Below are positions 24,506 through 32,477 of a DNA stretch of 64,000 bases, one piece after another; positions within the stretch are counted from its first letter, which is position 1; each line of letters opens with the position of its first letter. The position numbers and the translations under genes are program-made. A model generated the notes under the pieces. That model was not told the DNA's origin and searched no databases. It worked only from the letters and a program-made list of their open reading frames with translations. The DNA comes from Pseudomonas cavernae (lineage in GTDB: Bacteria > Pseudomonadota > Gammaproteobacteria > Pseudomonadales > Pseudomonadaceae): the NCBI RefSeq assembly GCF_003595175.1, contig NZ_CP032419.1, forward strand, positions 3,782,001-3,846,000. The letters run 5' to 3'.

Positions 24506-25345
24506 ATGTCGTCATCTTTCACTGTCCGCCCCCTCGGCATCAGCATCGGCGCCGAAGTGCTTGACCTGGATCCTGCCTCAGTATTTTTGCCAGAAACGTT
24601 GGCCGCGCTCGAGGCGGCACTCGTCAAGCATGAAGCCATCGTGCTGCACGTTCCTGACTTACGACCCGAGCAACAGCTGGCGATTGCCCGGTATTTCGGC
24701 GAACCGGAAGTTCACACCTTCTATCCCAACCTGGGCGAGGGTTTTGAGCAGATCACCGTGATCGACTCCAAGCTGGGCGATCGGGCCGATATGTGGCACC
24801 ACGACGAGAGCTTTCTGCCCAGCCCGCCGATTGTCACCATGACTCATGCGCAGATCCTGCCGCCGTGTGGCGGCGACACCTGCTGGATCAGCATGACCAC
24901 GGCCTACGACGCATTGTCCGAGCGCATGAAGCACTACCTCGAAGGTCTCAGCGCCTGGCACGACATGAACGGGCCGATGACGGCCGCCCTGCGCCAGAAC
25001 GTGGTGACGCACGAGCGCTATCTCGAGGTCATCAGCATGAACCGACGGCACTTGCATCCGCTGGTCATTCAGCACCCGGTGACAGGCCGCAAGGCGCTGT
25101 ATCTGAGCCCGACCTACACCACCCATATCGACGGCCTGGCCATCCCCGAAAGCGATGCGATCCTCGCCTACCTGCACACCCATTGCCAACACGTTCACTT
25201 CGGGTTCCGCCATCGCTGGCGCGTCGGTGACATGGTGCTCTGGGACAACCGTAGCGTGCTCCACAACGCCATCCTGGACTATCAACCGCACCAACGGCGC
25301 ATGCAGCGCACCTCGGTATTCGCTCGCGGCCCTTTCCACGCGTGA
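24506..25345 (+). CDS. TauD/TfdA-family Fe(II)/2-oxoglutarate dioxygenase
   Basis: 279 residues from ATG 24506 with CGGGAGATTGTCC upstream; the much longer in-frame extension overlaps the TetR gene and promoter and is not used. Fe(II) ligands: His98 and Asp100 in MWHHDESF, and His253 in NRSVLHNAI; an Arg cluster (264-268) is placed to bind 2-oxoglutarate. Family members hydroxylate taurine, aryloxyacids or alkyl sulfates, releasing the group. With a class II aldolase next to it and a TetR gene opposite, this is a small catabolic unit. The substrate cannot be read from sequence. Confidence 0.88.
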   Translation: MSSSFTVRPLGISIGAEVLDLDPASVFLPETLAALEAALVKHEAIVLHVPDLRPEQQLAIARYFGEPEVHTFYPNLGEGFEQITVIDSKLGDRADMWHHDESFLPSPPIVTMTHAQILPPCGGDTCWISMTTAYDALSERMKHYLEGLSAWHDMNGPMTAALRQNVVTHERYLEVISMNRRHLHPLVIQHPVTGRKALYLSPTYTTHIDGLAIPESDAILAYLHTHCQHVHFGFRHRWRVGDMVLWDNRSVLHNAILDYQPHQRRMQRTSVFARGPFHA

Positions 25346-25397
25346 TTCGTTGATGGACTGATCACCGTTTACAACAGTTGCTCAAGAGGAAACAGCC

Positions 25398-26168
25398 ATG
25401 TTGAAGGATGAGCTGAACTACGATTTGCTGGCCCGTTACATTCCCAGGCCAGGTCGCCATGCGCTGCTGCCCGAACTGACACCGCGCCAGAGCGTGGCGT
25501 TGCTGTGCCGGGTGTTGTCCCGCGAAGGCTATAACGACCACATCGCCGGCCACATCACCGTTCGCCAGGACGACGGCACTTACCTGGCCAACCCGTGGGA
25601 ACTCACCTGGGGTGAAGTGACCGCCTCGGATATCGTGCGCCTAGATCAGCAAGGCAAGGTGATCGAGGGTGAATGGAACATCACCCCGGCCATCAACCTG
25701 CACATTGACGTACACGCCGCCCGGCATGATGTCGGCGTGGTGATCCACAATCATCCGCAATGGGGATCGGTATGGTCGGCGGTCGGGCGCATTCCGCCGA
25801 TCTACGACCAGACCTCCGCCCTGGTCGACACCGACCCGGTGCTCTATGACGAGTACCGCGGCACGGTCGAAGACACCGAACTGGGCCGCGCCGTCGTGGA
25901 CGCACTGGGTACGCAGAAATGGGCATTGCTGGCCAATCACGGTGTGCTGGTGGTGGCCAACGGCATCCGCCAGGCGCACTTGCGCGCCATCACCCTGGAG
26001 TGGCGTAGCCGCCTGGCCTGGCGTGTCGAAGCGCTTGGCGGCGGCTCACCCCTGCCCGCCAGCGTCGCCCGTGCGACCGGTGAGCGCACCGACGCCAATG
26101 GGTTCCCATTCCTGTGGGAAGCCATGGCTCGGGAGGAAATCCGGCGCGATCCAACCGTTCTGGAATAA
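25398..26168 (+). CDS. Class II aldolase/adducin-family protein
   Basis: 256 residues, ATG with AAGAGGAAACAGCC upstream. Zn-site pattern HNHPQWG (about 117-123) and LLANHGVLV (about 178-186), plus the early EGYNDHIAGHIT segment, fit fuculose-phosphate-aldolase-type enzymes; many members are decarboxylases or aldolases of non-sugar substrates. It follows the dioxygenase by 52 bp and ends 135 bp before a convergent SDR gene. Together the three suggest a short oxidation and C-C cleavage route. Confidence 0.85.
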   Translation: MLKDELNYDLLARYIPRPGRHALLPELTPRQSVALLCRVLSREGYNDHIAGHITVRQDDGTYLANPWELTWGEVTASDIVRLDQQGKVIEGEWNITPAINLHIDVHAARHDVGVVIHNHPQWGSVWSAVGRIPPIYDQTSALVDTDPVLYDEYRGTVEDTELGRAVVDALGTQKWALLANHGVLVVANGIRQAHLRAITLEWRSRLAWRVEALGGGSPLPASVARATGERTDANGFPFLWEAMAREEIRRDPTVLE

Positions 26169-26303
26169 GTCTTTTGCACCGCTGGACGGCGGCAGGGCAG
26201 ACGCCCATGCCGCCGGCACTTGGCGAGTGCGATTGAAGAGCAAGAGCTCAATTTACATGACAGGCTCAAAGCCTTGGCAGCGGCTACAGAGACGAAGGGG
26301 CAC

Positions 26304-27047
26304 TCAAGCCACCAGGCTGCCGCCGTTGACCGGCAATACTTGGCCGTTCACCCATTCGGCTTCGATCGAAGCAAGATAAGCGACTGCGGCACCGACGTCT
26401 TGCGGACTGCCTGCGCGTTTTACCGAAGCACTTTTCCTGGCGATGGCATCGGAGCCTTCCCAGTTGTTCATGGTGCCGAGCGAAAGGCCATTGACGGTGA
26501 CGCCGTGCGGGCCGACTTCACCGGAGAGGTTGCGCAGAAAGCCGAGTGCACCGGCTTTGGCAGCACCGTAGGCGCACAGGCCCATGCCGGTCGCCGTGCG
26601 CGCCGCATCGGAGTTGATGGCGATAATCCGCCCCCAGCCGCGCTCCATCATCGATGGCAGGATCGCCTGGCAGCTGTGCATCAAGCCATGCAGGTTCAAC
26701 TGCAGCCAGCTATCCCACTGCTCCGGGGTCGACTGCATGAACTGCACGTAATCCCAGCCCAGGGCGGGCACCCCGGCGTTATGGACAAAGATATCTATCG
26801 CGCCAATCTCGCCCTGCACCTTCTCTACCATGGCAAAAATAGCCTGGCGATCAGTCATGTCCGTCGCCACCGGGTGCGCCTGCAGCCCTTCTGCACGCAA
26901 GGCTTCTGCAGCCTCTTGGGCGCGCTCGAGAAAGAAGTCGTTGATCACCACGGTAGCGCCCTGACGTGCCAGCGTCTGGGCAATACCAAAGCCCATGCCG
27001 CGGCCGGCACCGGTTACCAGTGCAACTTTTCCTGTTAGTTGAAACAT
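26304..27047 (-). CDS. Short-chain dehydrogenase/reductase
   Basis: 247 residues from ATG 27047 (MFQLTGKVALVTGAG), preceded by GAGGAGTCCCTTGGAC; two upstream ATGs (27065-27068) are possible. Classical SDR: TGAGRGMG nucleotide loop, NNAGV-like segment HNAGVP, active-site YGAAK, and VNGGSLVA C-terminus. Convergent with the aldolase gene, so probably a separate unit. NAD(P)-dependent oxidation or reduction of a steroid or its fragment is likely; the substrate is unknown. Confidence 0.85.
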   Translation of the reverse strand: MFQLTGKVALVTGAGRGMGFGIAQTLARQGATVVINDFFLERAQEAAEALRAEGLQAHPVATDMTDRQAIFAMVEKVQGEIGAIDIFVHNAGVPALGWDYVQFMQSTPEQWDSWLQLNLHGLMHSCQAILPSMMERGWGRIIAINSDAARTATGMGLCAYGAAKAGALGFLRNLSGEVGPHGVTVNGLSLGTMNNWEGSDAIARKSASVKRAGSPQDVGAAVAYLASIEAEWVNGQVLPVNGGSLVA

Positions 27048-27114
27048 GTCCAAGGGACTCCTCATCATCTACAGGGGTTGTGCCTATCCGTTGCGGGCAG
27101 GCACAAATGGCTTA

Positions 27115-27254
27115 GAACCTGCCTCGGATCTGCTGCGCGTCGGAAAAACTGCGTTGAAAACGGCTTCGGAATGCTCATTTACAACTCGTAAACTCCGCTT
27201 CCTCAGCCGTTTTCGCCTTGTTTTTCTCTAGCTCGCGAGATCCGAAACAGGTTC
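27115..27254. repeat. MITE-like repeat with 17-bp terminal inverted repeats
   Basis: GAACCTGCCTCGGATCT (27115-27131) is inverted at 27238-27254 with two mismatches; the 140-bp interior has further symmetry (AAAACGGCTTCGGAATGC against CAGCCGTTTTCGCC). Its right end touches the stop codon of the DUF35-MaoC gene at 27255. From memory this sequence type recurs in Pseudomonas genomes. Confidence 0.65.
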
Positions 27255-28211
27255 TTACATGTACAGAATCACCAGTTCGTTGATCACCGATGGCCGTTCG
27301 TTGCCGACCACATGGATATTCAACTCCAGGGTCAGCTGCGTGCCGCTTTTGACCCGCTCCACGCTTTTGACCCGTGCCCGCGAATGGATGCGCGAGCCGG
27401 CGGATACCGGCGCCGGGAAGCGCAGGCGGTCGGAGCCGTAGTTGACCATGTTGGTGAAACCGGTGATCTCGAAGCCCAGCGGCACTTTCAGGCGCGACTG
27501 CAGCACTTGCACCAGGGCGCCATGGGCGATGGTGCCGCCGAACGGGCTTTCCTTGCGCGCGCGCTCCGGATCGGTGTGGATCCAGTAGTCGTCGCCGGAC
27601 AACTCGGCGAAGGCATTGATCAATGCCTGATCGACTACGATCTGATTACTCCAGGCCGAGAACTCCTCGCTCACCAGCGACTGCAGCGCGGCCTCGTCGT
27701 CCAGCGCGATCCGGCGTGCCGGCGGCGTCGACTCGGTACTTTCGGCCTCTGGCTCGGCCAGGGTTGGCAGCCGCTTCAGGCTGTCGACATCGCTGTCCAT
27801 GCCGGTGAAGCGCAGCAGGCGCGAGCCTTTGTCATCGACCTCGGCGAACACCGGCTGCAAACGCATGCCGATGCGGATTTCATCTTCCTCAAGACCGACC
27901 AGGTTGGTGTTGATCCGCACCCCTTCGTCGAGTTCGACGACCGCCAGTTTCTGCGGCATTTCATCGGCGAAATCCGGCAGCGTGGCGATCCGCGTCACCG
28001 TGAAGCTGTACAGCTTGGCGTTACCGCTGACCTCACGCCAGGACAGGTCATGGGCCAGGCAGCTCGGGCAGTGCCGGCGCGGGTAAAACACCCAGTGCTG
28101 GCAGGCATTGCACTGCTGGATCAACAGGCGCTCGGCCTTGAGGCCTTCCCAGAACGGCGCGGAAATCTCGGTCGGCGCCGGCATTGGTTTGTTGTTCGAC
28201 ATGTTCGTCAT
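27255..28211 (-). CDS. DUF35 OB-fold/MaoC hydratase fusion (aldolase partner)
   Basis: 318 residues. N-terminal rubredoxin-like Zn ribbon CNAC...CPSC (about 34-51) and OB fold (DUF35), then a MaoC-like hot-dog hydratase with AELSGDDYWIHTDPERA holding the Asp and His catalytic dyad. ChsH2 of mycobacteria has the same two domains in the opposite order (MaoC then DUF35), as does the protein at 53628. The start ATG overlaps the upstream thiolase-like gene stop (ATGA), so hydratase and aldolase are probably made as one complex that hydrates an enoyl-CoA steroid side chain and passes it to the aldolase. Confidence 0.88.
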   Translation of the reverse strand: MTNMSNNKPMPAPTEISAPFWEGLKAERLLIQQCNACQHWVFYPRRHCPSCLAHDLSWREVSGNAKLYSFTVTRIATLPDFADEMPQKLAVVELDEGVRINTNLVGLEEDEIRIGMRLQPVFAEVDDKGSRLLRFTGMDSDVDSLKRLPTLAEPEAESTESTPPARRIALDDEAALQSLVSEEFSAWSNQIVVDQALINAFAELSGDDYWIHTDPERARKESPFGGTIAHGALVQVLQSRLKVPLGFEITGFTNMVNYGSDRLRFPAPVSAGSRIHSRARVKSVERVKSGTQLTLELNIHVVGNERPSVINELVILYM

Positions 28212-29419
28212 GCTCCCTGGAGAATCAACGCGCCCTGCTCACTCATCACGCCGCCGGTACCGGAGACGTAGACGCTATCGCAGCGCTTGAGCTGACGTTC
28301 ACCGGCTTCACCGGCAATTTGGGTCACTGCTTCGATGATCTGCGACATGCCACCGGCCGCGCCGGCCTGACCGAAGCTGAGCTGGCCGCCGTGGGTGTTC
28401 ATGGGGAAATCGCCGCGCCAGGTCAGGTCGTGCTCGCGGACAAAACTCATGCCCTCGCCCTTGGCGCAGAAACCGGCATCTTCCAGAGTCAGCAAGGCGG
28501 TGATGGTGTAGCAATCGTAGATCTGTGCGGCATCCACATCGGTCGGCTTCAACCCGGCCATCGCGAAGGCGCGCTGCGAGGCTGGACCAATCGGGGTGTG
28601 GATCATGTCATCGGCGTAAGACGGAGACTTGAACGCCAGGTGCTCGCCGAAGCCGGTGATGAACGCCGGACGTTTGCGCGCACGGGCGGCCACTTCCTTG
28701 GAGGCGATGATCAGCGCCGCGCCACCCGCCACCGGCATGACGATTTCGAGGACATGCAGCGGGTCGGCGACCATTTTGCTCGCCAGCACCTGCTCGACGG
28801 TCAGCGGCTGGCCGTAGAACATCGCCTGCGGGTTGGCCAGGGCATTGGTGCGCTGGTCCACGGCAATCTTGGCCATGGCCACCGGGTCGTAGTCGTACTG
28901 TGCCGCATAACGCTGGGCGATCATGGCATAGCCGGTGTTCTGGCCCATGTGCCCGTAAGGCAGGTCGAACTCCGCTTCCGGAGCGCCGAAGGCCGTGCTG
29001 TGGCCACCATAACGCATGCCACGGGCCATCGCGCCGACGTCCTCGTCGCGCCCCATGGGCGCCATCCGCGCGGGCATCACGCACAGCACCGCCTGGCAAA
29101 GGCCCAGCTCGATGGCCGCAGCCGCCCGCCAGACCATACCGACGCCGGTACAACCGCCGAGATCGACCACTTCGGCGAAATTGACTTTGAGACCCAGATA
29201 CTCGGCGGCCATGGCCGGCACGAACACCGAAGCCTCGTGGAAATGCGGGCCGTTAATCACCAGACCATCGAGGTCCTCGGCGCGCAGCCCGGCATCCTGC
29301 AGCGCCTGCGCCGCCAGATCGGCGACCTGCTCCAGGTGGAACATCCGCGGCGCCGTGGCGTATTTTTCCGGCTTGTATTGAGCGGCGCCTATGATCGCCG
29401 CGTTACCTTTCAGACCCAT
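28208..29419 (-). CDS. Thiolase-fold side-chain aldolase (Ltp2/Sal-like)
   Basis: 403 residues from ATG 29419 (MGLKGNAAIIGAAQ), GGGGAACCC upstream. Thiolase superfamily, non-condensing SCP2/lipid-transfer type: ATAPRMFHLE, DGLVINGPHFHE, then AAQIYDCYTITALLTLEDAGF and THGGQLSFGQAGAAGG. Such proteins (Ltp2, Sal1/Sal2) perform retro-aldol cleavage of beta-hydroxyacyl-CoA side chains on the steroid D ring. This is the second such aldolase in the window (the other at 50897), which fits two side-chain cleavage steps, for instance a C5 bile-acid chain followed by a C3 chain. A promoter element lies 65 bp upstream. Confidence 0.88.
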   Translation of the reverse strand: MGLKGNAAIIGAAQYKPEKYATAPRMFHLEQVADLAAQALQDAGLRAEDLDGLVINGPHFHEASVFVPAMAAEYLGLKVNFAEVVDLGGCTGVGMVWRAAAAIELGLCQAVLCVMPARMAPMGRDEDVGAMARGMRYGGHSTAFGAPEAEFDLPYGHMGQNTGYAMIAQRYAAQYDYDPVAMAKIAVDQRTNALANPQAMFYGQPLTVEQVLASKMVADPLHVLEIVMPVAGGAALIIASKEVAARARKRPAFITGFGEHLAFKSPSYADDMIHTPIGPASQRAFAMAGLKPTDVDAAQIYDCYTITALLTLEDAGFCAKGEGMSFVREHDLTWRGDFPMNTHGGQLSFGQAGAAGGMSQIIEAVTQIAGEAGERQLKRCDSVYVSGTGGVMSEQGALILQGA

Positions 29420-29484
29420 GGGTTCCCCACTCGAAGTCAGGTTTTTGTCGTACACCAACCTTTCCACATCCAGGTCGGCAGATA

Positions 29485-29503
29485 ATCGTCCAAACTGACT
29501 AGA
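29485..29503 (-). promoter_or_regulatory. Candidate steroid-regulon element upstream of the thiolase-like aldolase
   Basis: On the minus strand: TCTAGTCAGTTTGGACGAT. Fits TAGTCT-N4-GGACGAT with one mismatch; 65 bp from the start codon and in the gene's orientation. Confidence 0.5.
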
Positions 29504-29563
29504 CAACTAAATCGAGTCGCCCGCCAGGGTTTAATTCGATGCCGGCGCAAGTACCCGGATCGG

Positions 29564-29595
29564 AAAAAAGAAGGGAGCCCGCAGGCTCCCTTCTT
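29564..29595 (-). terminator. Rho-independent terminator for the DUF1302 operon
   Basis: AAGAAGGGAGCC (29568-29579) and GGCTCCCTTCTT (29584-29595) form a 12-bp stem with a four-base loop. Read on the minus strand it is followed by a run of T residues. It lies 18 bp after the DUF1302 stop. Confidence 0.9.
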
Positions 29596-29613
29596 CATTG
29601 CCGAACGAGTCGG

Positions 29614-31323
29614 TTAGAAGGTGTATTTCATCGCCAGGGTGGCGTAGTCACGATCCGCCAACTGCCGCTTGACCGGATCCGCCTCACCCAGGTAACCGAT
29701 GACTCGCAGCGCGACTTCAAAGTTACCGAGGTACTTGAAGGTGGTGCCGGCGCTGAAGCGACGGTCACCCTCCGCCCCGGAAATGGTCCCCGACATCGGC
29801 GAAGCGCCGCTGAACACGTTGGAGAAGTTGAGCGGCACCTCCAGGTCCCAGCCTTCGAATACCCCCGGATAGCTGAACGAGGCGCCCACGGTGAAGGCAC
29901 TGGCATCCTGGCTGCGCCAGCTGTTGGCGGTCTTGAAGGTGTAGTTATCGGACTCCTGCACCAGCGGCCTAAACTGTGGAATCAGGCGATTGCCCAATGC
30001 CAGCAGGTTCGGTGCCGCCGAGGTGTCTTCGACGCTGTCGACGCGCTGATGGACGATCTCGGCGGTTAGCGTGGTCTGGCTGGCCCATGGCCGGTCACCG
30101 AGGATGCGGATGGCCGAGATTTGCATCTGCTGACCCTTGCCACGCGCCGGCGTCGGACCGAGTCCGGTATTGACCAACACCGGTACGCCGTCACGGTAGG
30201 ACCACTCGGCACCGACCTGGACATCGCCAAACTTGGTCGAGGCACTGAGCCCGGTCAGCTTGATGTCTTCGAAGTAGGTCACCCGATAGCCGGTCGGGAC
30301 GCCGGCGAATGCACCGCCACCGACGGGTTGGGCCCGGAATTGGGTAACAGCGGAGGCCGGGTTCTTGTCGTGGTAGTTGACGTGGAACAGCGCGAGTTCC
30401 CATGCCGGCACAGGCCGATAACGCACCTGAACCCCCCACTGACCGTCGTCACGTGGCTCGTCGGTGCCAGCCTTGTTGATCCGGGTGCCGTTGGCGTTGA
30501 GGATAAACTCATTGCCTGGACCCGTCACATCACTGGTGGACAGGTAACTGCCCACCGGCGGCAATTCGGTGCCCTTCCACTCGTACTGGTAATAGGCGCT
30601 GAAACCGATTTGCGGGTTGAAACGGTAGGACGCGGAAAACTGCCCGACCGGCAACAGCACTTCCTTGACCTCGACCCCAGGCTGCGCCGCCTTGACCGCG
30701 TCGGACGGGCTCTGCACGCCACTGACGCCCGGGTAGAACAGGCTCTCGCCCCAGGACTCGACGTGCCGCCCGGCCTTAGCGTCAAGCATGGAGCCGTTGT
30801 CGAAACGCCAGCCGCCGAAGACATAGGCATCCAGGAACTTGCTGCGCCCACCGCTGAAATACTTGGTGGAACTGGTGAACTCATCATGGGCGCCGGTCTT
30901 GTTCACCGTCAGGGGCGAGTCGTTGTCGTTGGACTGGTGATAGACATCGTCGTAGAAGGTACTGGCCCGCACCACGGCACCGTAGTTGTCCTTGCGCACG
31001 ATCATCTCGGCCAGGGCGCCAACGCGGTTGGTGGTGAGGCTGCCCTTGTCGAAGTTTTGATTACCGTCGTCGCCGTTGAACGCCCCCACCAGCTGCCCAT
31101 TGCTGTTGACCGCCCCCAACAGCGCATCGTCCTGATCGCTCAGGCGCACCCCCAGGCCGTAGCTGGTGGTCACGTTCCAGTCGATGGTGGTGCCATTGTC
31201 AAACTCGATGGTTTCGCCCGACCAGGCCGGGGTAGAAACCAGTGCGATGGCGACCGCCAGACTCGCGACCTGAAAACTCTGCAGGCCAGAACCAGTACCA
31301 TATTTGTTGTTTTTATTGATCAC
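29614..31323 (-). CDS. DUF1302 outer-membrane porin-like protein
   Basis: 569 residues from a GTG at 31323 with AGGAG upstream; the longer frame upstream is not used. A signal peptide (hydrophobic VASLAVAIALVSTPAWS, about 18-34) precedes a beta-rich body with alternating aromatic residues and a C-terminal YATLAMKYTF strand ending in Phe, typical of outer-membrane barrels. DUF1302 proteins co-occur with DUF1329 and efflux-type carriers in steroid and aromatic degradation clusters; a role in uptake of hydrophobic substrates is inferred. It is the last gene of the SDR-to-DUF1302 operon and has its own terminator. Confidence 0.88.
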   Translation of the reverse strand: MINKNNKYGTGSGLQSFQVASLAVAIALVSTPAWSGETIEFDNGTTIDWNVTTSYGLGVRLSDQDDALLGAVNSNGQLVGAFNGDDGNQNFDKGSLTTNRVGALAEMIVRKDNYGAVVRASTFYDDVYHQSNDNDSPLTVNKTGAHDEFTSSTKYFSGGRSKFLDAYVFGGWRFDNGSMLDAKAGRHVESWGESLFYPGVSGVQSPSDAVKAAQPGVEVKEVLLPVGQFSASYRFNPQIGFSAYYQYEWKGTELPPVGSYLSTSDVTGPGNEFILNANGTRINKAGTDEPRDDGQWGVQVRYRPVPAWELALFHVNYHDKNPASAVTQFRAQPVGGGAFAGVPTGYRVTYFEDIKLTGLSASTKFGDVQVGAEWSYRDGVPVLVNTGLGPTPARGKGQQMQISAIRILGDRPWASQTTLTAEIVHQRVDSVEDTSAAPNLLALGNRLIPQFRPLVQESDNYTFKTANSWRSQDASAFTVGASFSYPGVFEGWDLEVPLNFSNVFSGASPMSGTISGAEGDRRFSAGTTFKYLGNFEVALRVIGYLGEADPVKRQLADRDYATLAMKYTF

Positions 31324-31379
31324 ACTGCCTCTCCTGATTAACGGCCACCTGGCCGCATGAAATGCTCGAACAGTGCTCA

Positions 31380-32477
31380 TCACCAATCAGCTCGGAGTTG
31401 CCCGAGCGGGTTGCCCCCCGACGCACCCGCAGGGGTACGCCGATAGCGATGCACTGCAGCTTCTTCCTCACGCACGAGCGCCCCCTCGGCAATGAGGTAG
31501 TTGGCATGCGCCAACGTTTCGCCGACGGCCATCAGTACGTCGAAACGACTTTTGGCCCTCGGAAACAGCGCGGCCATCAGCTCAAGCGCGCTACGCGGCT
31601 CTTCACAGACGGCCAGCAATTGCTCCAGATGCACCTGGTGATGGGCCCGCAATTGGTCCAGTCGGTGGTGCAAATTGAAAAACGGACGCTCGTGCGCCGG
31701 CAGCACCAACAGGCTGTCAGGCAACTCGCGCAGCCGCTCGATCGATTCTAGCCAGTCGCGCAACGGATCGGCATCGGGCTCGGTAACCTGAACGTTGACC
31801 GTGGAGGTGATCCGCGGCAGCACCTGATCGCCGGAAATCAGCAGGCCGTCTTGCTCGGCATACAGACAGGCATGCTCGGGGGAATGGCCGCGACCGATAA
31901 CCACCTGCCAACGGCGACCGCCGATGTCCAGCACGCTGCCTTCACTGAGGCGATGGAAGCTGGTCGGCAGGATCGGGCGGAAGTGCTCGACCTGCAGCAT
32001 CGGTAGAAAGGTCTCGGCCTGCCCGCTGGCGAACCCGGCCTTCTGGTAGAAGTCGAGGAACGCCCAGCTCGGCTTGGGATCTGCTGGCGCCCCCAGGTGC
32101 AGCCACTGAAACTCACCGGCAGTCATATACACCGGGCAGCGGAAGCGCTCGGCCAGCCAGCCGAGCACCCCGCCATGGTCGGAATGAAAGTGCGTGCAGA
32201 TCACCCCGCGCAGCGGCAGGCCGGCCATCGCCTCGACGAACACCTCCTCCCACACTTCGCGGGTTTGTTCGCTGTTCAGGCCGGTATCGACCGCCACCCA
32301 GCCGTCGCCATGGCGCAGCAGGTAGAGGTTGATGTGGTCCAACCCGAACGGCAGCGGCATGCGCAGCCAGAGCACGCCCGGCGCGACCTCCTGCACCTGC
32401 CCGTTGGCCGGCGGCTGCGGCCAGGGGAAGCGCAGGCCGTCACGCCATTCGTGGCCCTGGGCGTCGAGCTCAGCCAC
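31380..32477 (-). CDS. Metallo-beta-lactamase-fold hydrolase with C-terminal winged helix
   Basis: 365 residues from a GTG at 32477 (VAELDAQGHEW); a GTG at 32486 is also possible. No ATG fits, and the start overlaps the end of the CoA-ligase gene. Metal-binding motif THFHSDHGG (95-103), later GHSPEHACLY and ISGDQVLP supplying further ligands, and a C-terminal region (RSALELMAALFP...GETLAHANYLIAEG) like the winged helix of LACTB2-type enzymes. Family reactions include thioester, lactone and phosphodiester hydrolysis; a thioesterase or lactonase acting on a steroid-CoA or lactone is plausible. Cytoplasmic. Confidence 0.82.
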   Translation of the reverse strand: MAELDAQGHEWRDGLRFPWPQPPANGQVQEVAPGVLWLRMPLPFGLDHINLYLLRHGDGWVAVDTGLNSEQTREVWEEVFVEAMAGLPLRGVICTHFHSDHGGVLGWLAERFRCPVYMTAGEFQWLHLGAPADPKPSWAFLDFYQKAGFASGQAETFLPMLQVEHFRPILPTSFHRLSEGSVLDIGGRRWQVVIGRGHSPEHACLYAEQDGLLISGDQVLPRITSTVNVQVTEPDADPLRDWLESIERLRELPDSLLVLPAHERPFFNLHHRLDQLRAHHQVHLEQLLAVCEEPRSALELMAALFPRAKSRFDVLMAVGETLAHANYLIAEGALVREEEAAVHRYRRTPAGASGGNPLGQLRADW

